Assembly: GCA_029212955.1 (NCBI GenBank)
Contig: JARGOW010000291.1
Location: 1 to 5,463, forward strand
Source of the DNA: Planctomycetota bacterium
Lineage (GTDB): Bacteria > Planctomycetota > UBA1135 > GCA-002686595
DNA: 5,463 nucleotides
Direction: 5' to 3'
Positions 1-5,463 of the stretch are shown here, piece after piece; within the stretch, counting starts at the first letter, position 1; every line of letters starts with the position of its first letter. The notes beneath the pieces are model-generated. The model was not told the DNA's origin, did not search any database, and worked only from the letters and a program-made list of their open reading frames with translations. Position numbers and translations under genes: made by a program.

Positions 1-2199
1 GTTCCAATCCACCAAGAGGTCGACTTCGGCGGTGGCGTGTTGGTCGGTGGACCGGATTCGCCCCTGCCCGGCTACACCTTGTACGTCTTCGATGGGGACC
101 TCACCGCGCCCGGTACGAGCACCTGCACGGGCTTGTGTCAACTGAACTGGTCCCCACTGCTCGTGACGGACGGCCTGGCATCGGGACTGCCCGGGCTCAG
201 CAGCATTACGCGCTCCAACGGGGCCGAGCAAGTGGCCTACCAAGGGCGTCCGCTGTACTTCTTCAGCGGCGATCTCCAAGTGGGTGACGCCCTAGGGAAT
301 GGAGTCGGAGGCCAGTGGTGGACGGTGCCCTATGCGCCCACACTCGTTCCGCTTTACGACGCCAGCACGCCCCTGGAGCCCGAACTGCAAGTGGACACGC
401 CCTCGGCTTTGATCACCCGCTTCGCCGACCGCGCGCGCGACCGCCACGCTCGCGAAGACCAATTTCAAGCCTATGAACACTACCTCCCCCACTACTGGGA
501 GCACCGCACAGCCCAGGTTGAAATCGTGGACACGATCGGACGGGGGGGAAGCACGATCACGTTTAACGTGATCTCCCAATGGCCGCTCAGCCCGTCCGAG
601 GCGGAGCTGCGTTTTTTCTACCGGGGCATCAACACCGTCGCCGAATACCACAACAATGGCGTCATGGCAGCCGTGCCGAGCCTGGACCAACCAGGCAGTA
701 ACCTGCGGCACTACACGCGCAGTCTGAACTTCAATCAAAAGACCCTGGCGCCGCTCCAGGTTGGGGACCGGTTGGAGTTTGAGCTCAGTCAATTCCTCAG
801 CGGCGTCCCCATCGGTCGCAACAACTACTACGGAACCGCGACCCTGTACGTGGTCGGCGAGGGCGTGGTGCCGTTTGAAACGCGTGGAACATTCGGCGAC
901 CCACAGACCGAGTTGGAAGATTCGTACCCCCTTCCTGCAGCAGCCCACCTGGGTGGCGGAACGACTCTCTCCTATCCGTATTCGGACGAGTCCGACAATC
1001 ACTTCATGCAGATGGCCCCCAATTTGGCCCCCCAGAACGGCCAGACGTTTGTGCAGGGCCGGCGCGTTCATCACACCGACTTCGGTGATGGCTCCCATGA
1101 TGAAACCACGGACAACCCGCCTTTCGCTGAGCTGGCTGGCCAACTTGGCACCCGCTACATCGACCGCTCGTGCGTGGCCTGCCACGACCGTAATGGGCGC
1201 GCACTCCCCGCCGTGGCCGGGCAACCGCTCTCCGGTTATGTGGTCCGGGTCGGTGATGCGAATGGAGCTGCACATGCGACGCTCGGATCCGTTCTGCAAC
1301 CCCGCTCGACCAGCGGAGCGCCCGAAGGAGGCGCGTCGCTGGGCGCCTGGACAAACGTACGCGGCTTGCGAACACCGACACTCAACTTCCAGGGTCCAAC
1401 CCCGAAACACTATTCCCTTCGCATCGCTCCGCCGTTGGTCGGAATGGGGCTATTGGAAGCCATCGCCGAGAGCACTGTACAAGCCTTGGCCGACCCCAAC
1501 GATGCGGACGGCGACGGCATTTCCGGGCGTATGCGACTCGTTGCCGACCCGGTCACGGGCGAACAGCGGCTGGGTCGCTTCGGTTGGAAAGGGTCGCAGG
1601 CCAGTGTGCGCCAGCAGGTGGCTGCCGCATTCAACACGGACATGGGCGTCTTGACGTCCGTGTTTCCCGCCCCGGACTCCGGCCCTCAACAAGCAAACAA
1701 CGACCCGCAGTCCCCCGAACTGGCGGACGCCCGGCTCGATGAGCTCACCGCATACGTTTCCCTGCTCGGAGTCAATGCACGCCGGAATCTGGACGATCCC
1801 TCGGCATTGGAAGGCGAGGCGTTGTTTGCCAGCGCGTCCTGCAATGCCTGCCACGTCGAGACCCTGCAAACCTCGCCCTTCCATCCCAAGGCAGAGCTGC
1901 GCAATCAGACGATCCACGCCTACACCGATCTGCTGCTGCACGACATGGGCCCAGGCTTGGCTTCGACTCTGATCGAAGGCAACGCCTCCCCCTCGGAATG
2001 GCGTACTGCCCCCCTGTGGAACCTGGGCCAATCGGCTGGCGTCAGCGGTGGCGAGTCGTACCTACACGATGGCCGGGCACGCAACCTGCATGAAGCCATC
2101 CTGTGGCACGGGGGCGAGGGGCTGGCTTCACGTCAAGCCTACGATGCGATGACCCCCAATCAAAAAGCCGACCTTCAGGCCTTTTTGCTCTCCCTGTGA
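1..2199 (+). CDS. Secreted-repeat / di-heme (DHOR, DUF1111) c-type cytochrome oxidoreductase-like protein, 5'-truncated by the window
   Basis: The frame is open from base 1, so the GTG at 37 is almost certainly internal and the true start and export signal lie upstream. Numbering from base 1 gives 732 visible residues. Residues 27-112 resemble the 'secreted repeat of unknown function' family (Lipoprotein_15), with YxFxxD motifs at 28-33 and 86-91 and a Cys pair at 42 and 46. Residues 132-327 match no family I can name. Residues 347-732 match the DHOR/DUF1111 family (COG3488), related to MauG and cytochrome c peroxidases. They carry two c-type heme sites, CVACH at 391-395 and CNACH at 614-618, an Asp-rich segment DADGDGISGR (501-510), FGWKGSQASVRQQVAAAFNT (527-546), and the C-terminal signatures YLHDGRARNLHEAILWHGGE (687-706) and FLLSL. 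Covalent heme attachment implies a periplasmic or cell-surface location. By family it should do heme-based redox or peroxidase-type chemistry; the substrate is unknown. DHOR proteins often sit near iron-uptake genes, but no such neighbour is visible. The DHOR call is strong; the function is inferred. Confidence 0.93.
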   Translation, partial: VPIHQEVDFGGGVLVGGPDSPLPGYTLYVFDGDLTAPGTSTCTGLCQLNWSPLLVTDGLASGLPGLSSITRSNGAEQVAYQGRPLYFFSGDLQVGDALGNGVGGQWWTVPYAPTLVPLYDASTPLEPELQVDTPSALITRFADRARDRHAREDQFQAYEHYLPHYWEHRTAQVEIVDTIGRGGSTITFNVISQWPLSPSEAELRFFYRGINTVAEYHNNGVMAAVPSLDQPGSNLRHYTRSLNFNQKTLAPLQVGDRLEFELSQFLSGVPIGRNNYYGTATLYVVGEGVVPFETRGTFGDPQTELEDSYPLPAAAHLGGGTTLSYPYSDESDNHFMQMAPNLAPQNGQTFVQGRRVHHTDFGDGSHDETTDNPPFAELAGQLGTRYIDRSCVACHDRNGRALPAVAGQPLSGYVVRVGDANGAAHATLGSVLQPRSTSGAPEGGASLGAWTNVRGLRTPTLNFQGPTPKHYSLRIAPPLVGMGLLEAIAESTVQALADPNDADGDGISGRMRLVADPVTGEQRLGRFGWKGSQASVRQQVAAAFNTDMGVLTSVFPAPDSGPQQANNDPQSPELADARLDELTAYVSLLGVNARRNLDDPSALEGEALFASASCNACHVETLQTSPFHPKAELRNQTIHAYTDLLLHDMGPGLASTLIEGNASPSEWRTAPLWNLGQSAGVSGGESYLHDGRARNLHEAILWHGGEGLASRQAYDAMTPNQKADLQAFLLSL
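555..573. repeat. Perfect 19-base palindrome inside the cytochrome gene
   Basis: GATCACGTT and AACGTGATC flank one central T, giving nine perfectly paired bases on each side. It lies in the coding frame (residues T-I-T-F-N-V-I), in the unassigned middle domain, just after a run of seven G at 542-548. With a single central base it suits a two-fold symmetric protein-binding site better than an RNA hairpin. It may also be a chance result of codon use; no function can be assigned. Confidence 0.5.
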
Positions 2200-2776
2200 T
2201 CATCTGGGTCGAACGCGATGCATCACAAGGCTTGCCTTGAACATGCCGATCCCAAGAGAGATCGAATCGCTCTTAGAACTCGGCACCTTCCATTGAATAG
2301 TACCTACACGATTCTGGAACAGAAACCGGTAGACCCCCTTTTGATCCCCAGAGAAATCATGCAGGTACCTCATCGGGCGAGGTTGCGGGAAACGTGTGCG
2401 ACTCAGTATTTTCCAAGGGCCCACCGGTTCCTATGCAAGTCGCCCTCCACCCTCTGGCGGCGGATTTTTCTCTGGCCCAGTACAACTGCGACCTGCAGCA
2501 CGCCGCTGAGATCCTGCTAGGACGTCAGGGACGAACCGTTGGGACTCCTTAGGACTCCACTGGCATCTCCGTGGTCGATCTGAAAGTGCCTGATTGCATC
2601 GAAAGTGATCTGGGCCAATCCAGTGCGACTCCGTATCACCTGTCTCGATTCAATCCGATTGCACCCCAATGCGGTTTCGGGAGGGTCCCTTCTGGGTGCG
2701 GGTCTTGGTAGTCCACGCTAGAATCAGCGGACTCTTTGCGCTTCCAGACCTGCCACTCTACCAACGCAATCTAGGA
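2200..2776. other. Intergenic region with no convincing gene
   Basis: These 577 bases separate two same-strand genes. Open frames here have no recognisable family and no plausible ribosome-binding site. A small hairpin, CAAGG-cttg-CCTTG at 2226-2239, lies 27 bases after the cytochrome stop but has no T-run, so it is a weak terminator candidate. Frame 3 is open from 2301 to a TAG at 2550-2552, then again to a TAG at 2709-2711. Bases 2433-2520 have coding-like codon use and read MQVALHPLAADF followed by SLAQYNCDLQHAAEIL, faintly like a Fis-type helix-turn-helix; this could be a gene remnant. A TAGAAT at 2719-2724, 52 bases before the next start, could be a -10 element, but I see no -35 at normal spacing. 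The promoter of the next gene presumably lies in this region. Confidence 0.6.
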
Positions 2777-4519
2777 ATGAATCGGTTCGCTCACCTACTC
2801 GTCTTATCCTCCCCCTTCGCACTTGTAGCAGCCGCGCAGGCCCAGGCTTCTGATCTGAAAGTGATCTATAGCACGGTCAACGGACACCCAACCGCTTCGA
2901 TCGCTGGGATCCCCAACGCTGAAATCAACTACCTCGACCGGTCAGCGATTAGCCCCAGCGGAAACCATTGGGCCATAACTCTGCGCCTGAGTACCGGCTC
3001 GGGAGTGACCACTGAAGTACTCGTCTTGGACGGATCGTTGCTTCTTCAAGGAGACATCCAACTTCCCTTCCTGCCTTCGGGCAGGACTATTGAATACTTC
3101 GACACCCAACTTGGTGTATCGAACATTGGGGAAGTGGCTTGGACCGGTGATCTCGACGGGGACTCTGCCACCGATGATGTGGCCGGCTACTACGACGGCC
3201 AGGGTGTCCATACGATTCTTGCGCAAGAAGGCAACCCTATCACTTGGGGGCCTGCTGGCTGGATCTTCGACGAGATCGAAAGCGCTGGCTTGGGCCCTAC
3301 CGGCATGACCTACGAACTGAACTCCATCGACGGCGGTCCCACGACCAATGATGATGAGGTGCTGGTTGCGGGCAACTCCATTTTCCTGCGCGAAGATGTA
3401 CATACCCCGTCCGGACAAATGAGCCTCCCCGTCCAGCCCTGGCAGCATTTTGAGCACTTCAGAACGCATGGCAGCGCCAGCCATCACCTAGTGAGTGGGG
3501 AGCTCATGGGGGGCGCGTCAACGGATAGGGTTGTTGTCCTTGACGGGCAGGTCATTGCTCAGAGTGGTTTCCAAATCCCAGCGGGTTTGGCCACCGACAT
3601 CATCGACTCCTTTGGCTTCACCACTTTGGGGCCTTCTGGAGGCTGGATGTACTCTGCCATTTTAGCCAATGGCTCGTATGCGACCGTGCACAATGGCAAT
3701 GTGGTTGCCCGGGACGGCGCGCCCATCCTGCCCGGTGCCTCCGAGAGTTATGTCGGACCGGCTAGCGGGTTGTCCTGCAACTCATGGGGGGAATACGTGA
3801 TCATGGGAACCACCTCCGCCCCGGTCTCGAGCAACTCGGTCCTTGTTTTCAACGGGCAGGAGGTGGTCGCGCGCAGCGGCGATCCTGTAGACCTGGATGG
3901 GAATGGAATCTTCGACGATGATGCTTTCGTCACCCGCTTCCTGGCAGGGGGATGCACGCTCTCTAACGATCGGCGCATCTACCACTCTGCGGTACTCCAG
4001 AACGGTCTCGGGCTCCCCCTGGGTGAATACTTTGGCTATGTGCAAGTCGACGATGGTCGAGTCGGCACAACCTTCTGTGAACCCGCCAACACCAACTCCA
4101 CGGGCGGTTCAACCACTCTAAGGGGGTATGTTGGCGGAGGCGGATCCAGCGGCCTGCACTTGGAGGTCTTCAACGGACCCAGCACTCACCTTGGGTACTT
4201 CTTGGTGGGTACCGGCGTCGACCCAATCGGTCTACCAATCAGTGCTGGCAAGCTTTGCTTGTCGACACTCCCCGGCAATCTAATGGGTCGCTACAACATC
4301 GCTGGTTCCAATCTGGCTGGCGTTGGCCGATTTGGAAGCGACGGGATCCTGCACAACCTCACTTCCACTTCCACCAGCGGAACGGGATATGACGTGCCGG
4401 TGGAACTACCCACGATTGGCGGAACGATCATGGCCGGAGACACCTGGAACTTCCAACTCTGGCATCGGGAACCAGCCGGCGAGTCGAACTTCTCCAATGG
4501 GTTGAGCGTGACTTTCTAG
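2777..4519 (+). CDS. Secreted repeat protein with possible beta-propeller and Cys/NSTG C-terminal module
   Basis: I chose the ATG at 2777, giving 580 residues. It begins a good signal peptide: N-R-F, a hydrophobic stretch from about residue 5 to 20, and AxA cleavage options after A22 or A24 (AQAQA-SD). The in-frame ATG at 2669 would add 36 residues unlike a signal peptide. No clear Shine-Dalgarno is seen; AGGA abuts the ATG. Residues 75-370 hold six repeats with the pattern 'hydrophobic, D/N-G, hydrophobic, alternating residues, G/E-D/G' centred near 86, 143, 199, 257, 307 and 360 (for example VVVLDGQVIAQSG and VLVFNGQEVVARSG). Spacing is 50-58 residues, consistent with blades of a beta-propeller (inferred). 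Asp-rich loops DLDGDSATDD (125-134) and DLDGNGIFDD (372-381) resemble calcium sites. Residues 434-580 form a module with C434, NSTG, LCL (C494), DTWNFQLWHR and a terminal beta strand, shared with the convergent gene on the right. There is no transmembrane anchor. Extracellular or surface location is likely; function is unknown. Confidence 0.88.
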   Translation: MNRFAHLLVLSSPFALVAAAQAQASDLKVIYSTVNGHPTASIAGIPNAEINYLDRSAISPSGNHWAITLRLSTGSGVTTEVLVLDGSLLLQGDIQLPFLPSGRTIEYFDTQLGVSNIGEVAWTGDLDGDSATDDVAGYYDGQGVHTILAQEGNPITWGPAGWIFDEIESAGLGPTGMTYELNSIDGGPTTNDDEVLVAGNSIFLREDVHTPSGQMSLPVQPWQHFEHFRTHGSASHHLVSGELMGGASTDRVVVLDGQVIAQSGFQIPAGLATDIIDSFGFTTLGPSGGWMYSAILANGSYATVHNGNVVARDGAPILPGASESYVGPASGLSCNSWGEYVIMGTTSAPVSSNSVLVFNGQEVVARSGDPVDLDGNGIFDDDAFVTRFLAGGCTLSNDRRIYHSAVLQNGLGLPLGEYFGYVQVDDGRVGTTFCEPANTNSTGGSTTLRGYVGGGGSSGLHLEVFNGPSTHLGYFLVGTGVDPIGLPISAGKLCLSTLPGNLMGRYNIAGSNLAGVGRFGSDGILHNLTSTSTSGTGYDVPVELPTIGGTIMAGDTWNFQLWHREPAGESNFSNGLSVTF

Positions 4520-4563
4520 AACGGTGATCCGTGGTGATCCCAGTCTGTTCAAGTGTGCCGTCA

Positions 4564-4598
4564 AGAGCCCACCACAAGTACAGCTTGCGGTGGGCTCT
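4564..4598. terminator. Hairpin between convergent genes, probable bidirectional terminator
   Basis: AGAGCCCACC (4564-4573) pairs perfectly with GGTGGGCTCT (4589-4598). After one A-C mismatch, CAAG (4575-4578) pairs with CTTG (4584-4587) around the loop TACAG. It begins 45 bases after the plus-strand stop and its far edge is 50 bases from the minus-strand stop, where a shared terminator belongs. Neither side has a real T-run, so it may act as an attenuated or factor-assisted terminator, or protect 3' ends. A smaller hairpin, TGCAC-atcg-GTGCA, follows at 4598-4611. Confidence 0.7.
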
Positions 4599-4647
4599 GC
4601 ACATCGGTGCATCCACTCGATGAAAAACCGCTTCTCGCTGGGACTTC

Positions 4648-5463
4648 CTATTGAAGTAGGATTTCGAGCGAGTTGGTCAGGTTGGTTGTCTGGCCGGGGT
4701 TGAGGTCCCGATAGTACGCTTGGAAGTGAAAGGTTTGTCCAGCCATGGCCACAATGGGGCCCGTTGGGCTGGGGATGGCTTGCCAATCCAAGGGGATTGA
4801 GAATGTACCAGTGGGTCCGGTCGGCTGTACCTCCTGGCGGAAGCGACCGATCGCTCCGCCCAGGCAAAGGGTGCCTTGGGAACCTCCAGGATTCGGCGTG
4901 ATGCCAAAAGTTTGGCTCGTCAACAACAGGGCGATTGAATTCGGCGGAAGGGAGGCCCCGTCCATGCGCAGGTTGTATGCGTCGCGCACATCACTTCCCC
5001 ACGCACCTAGGACCCCGTGCATGCCGGTGGAGTTTTGGGTGAGGGGAATGCACTGGGAGGTGCCCACATCCCCCAACTCTGCAATGACCATTTGGTCCAC
5101 GGAGACATCAACTCCTGACCCGGCAAAACCCTGGCGGATCGTGATGTAATCATCGGCCGTTCCGGGGTAAGTACCCTGGATCAGGGAAAGATCATTGCTG
5201 GAGAACATCAAGCTATTCAGGTCCTGGACAAAGACGCTGGCATCGATGCCGTCACCGAAGTACACCCCGCCCGCGTAGTAATCCATGGTCCCAACGCCAG
5301 GGAAATTGCCGTCGTTGGCTAAGAGAAAAGCAATCGACCCGCTGAAGTCTGGAACCGCGGAACCCGACCCAACTTGGATGAAAATGCCGCCGGGCGAGAC
5401 GTTGTAAAGGGCTTCGCCCACACCGCCGGGTGCAGTGCCCTCTAGCTGAACCGTGTAGCGAAC
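4648..5463 (-). CDS. Secreted-type protein with Cys/NSTG C-terminal module, N-terminus outside the window
   Basis: The frame is open to the right edge, so the GTG at 5419-5421 is probably internal and the signal peptide is not visible. The 271 visible residues are numbered from the edge. Residues 1-135 are rich in Gly, Asp and beta-branched residues, alternate as beta strands do, and match no family I can name. They include YYAGGVYFGDGIDASVFV (62-79). Residues 138-271 form the same kind of module as the end of the convergent gene. They start with C138 and NSTG (144-147), continue with GTLCLGGAIGRF (197-208, with C200), and end with AGQTFHFQAYYRD (241-253), NLTNS and LLQ. C138 and C200 are the only visible cysteines, so a disulfide is plausible. 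No transmembrane segment or sorting signal such as LPXTG or PEP is seen. Secreted or surface location is inferred; function is unknown. The coding call is secure from the shared module and the long open frame. Confidence 0.85.
   Translation of the reverse strand, partial: VRYTVQLEGTAPGGVGEALYNVSPGGIFIQVGSGSAVPDFSGSIAFLLANDGNFPGVGTMDYYAGGVYFGDGIDASVFVQDLNSLMFSSNDLSLIQGTYPGTADDYITIRQGFAGSGVDVSVDQMVIAELGDVGTSQCIPLTQNSTGMHGVLGAWGSDVRDAYNLRMDGASLPPNSIALLLTSQTFGITPNPGGSQGTLCLGGAIGRFRQEVQPTGPTGTFSIPLDWQAIPSPTGPIVAMAGQTFHFQAYYRDLNPGQTTNLTNSLEILLQ

Noticed and set aside
292..1410. A 372-codon open frame on the minus strand opposite the cytochrome gene
   Set aside because: It lies wholly antisense to a gene with clear heme motifs, has no recognisable domain, and its composition is what GC-rich antisense sequence produces. 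Open frames at 761-1654 (plus) and 1450-2031 (minus) are rejected for the same reason.
2218..2520. A 100-codon plus-strand frame starting with ATG after the cytochrome gene
   Set aside because: No family resemblance, no ribosome-binding site, poor codon use, and it overlaps another equally open frame. The minus-strand frame at 2200-2424 is no better.
2669..2776. N-terminal extension of the middle gene from the ATG at 2669
   Set aside because: The extra 36 residues are not signal-like and would bury the good signal peptide that begins at 2777.
2577..2867. A 12-base direct repeat, GATCTGAAAGTG, at 2577-2588 and 2852-2863, plus GAAAGTGATCT at 2601-2611 and 2857-2867
   Set aside because: About one 12-base match is expected by chance among all position pairs in a window this long, and one copy encodes ordinary protein sequence just after the signal peptide.
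4523..4540. Short tandem repeat GGTGATCC spaced by 10 bases just after a stop; a similar GGACTCC pair at 2542-2558
   Set aside because: Two copies of 7-8 bases are too few to support a repeat array or binding site.
4620..4703. A 27-codon plus-strand frame starting M-K-N-R-F in the convergent region
   Set aside because: Most of it is antisense to the end of the minus-strand gene, it is very short, and no ribosome-binding site precedes it.
1..5463. Search for CRISPR repeats, tRNA or rRNA genes, insertion-sequence ends, toxin-antitoxin or defence genes
   Set aside because: No regularly spaced repeats, tRNA-like cloverleaf, transposase motif or nuclease motif was seen by eye on either strand.

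Overview
The window looks like part of a GC-rich bacterial chromosome coding for large exported proteins. It holds three protein genes, two of them cut by the window edges. There are no RNA genes, CRISPR arrays, transposases or phage genes that I can see. The two right-hand genes have the style of secreted proteins from deep-branching marine Planctomycetota: a long beta-rich ectodomain followed by a C-terminal module starting at a cysteine and an NSTG motif. That lineage assignment rests on recollection of protein style, not on a marker gene, so it is moderate at best.

Layout. (1) Bases 1-2199, plus strand: the 3' part of a large exported di-heme cytochrome c oxidoreductase-like protein of the DHOR/DUF1111 family (MauG and cytochrome c peroxidase relatives). 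Its N-terminal side carries a 'secreted repeat' (Lipoprotein_15-like) unit with two YxFxxD motifs and an unassigned domain of about 190 residues. (2) Bases 2200-2776: intergenic, no convincing gene, with a short coding-like patch around 2433-2552. (3) Bases 2777-4519, plus strand: a secreted protein of 580 residues with a signal peptide, six spaced repeats that may form a beta-propeller, Asp-rich loops resembling calcium sites, and the C-terminal module. (4) Bases 4520-4647: short convergent intergenic region with a strong hairpin at 4564-4598. (5) Bases 4648-5463, minus strand: the 3' part of a second secreted-type protein ending in a divergent copy of the same C-terminal module.

Nothing shows the three genes acting in one pathway. 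The cytochrome gene is separated from the next gene by 577 bases and is probably its own transcript. The two module-bearing genes converge on a shared hairpin, and their link is the common C-terminal module, which I infer to be an export, anchoring or folding domain. The most useful leads are that module, the three-part architecture of the cytochrome, and the repeat region of the middle gene.
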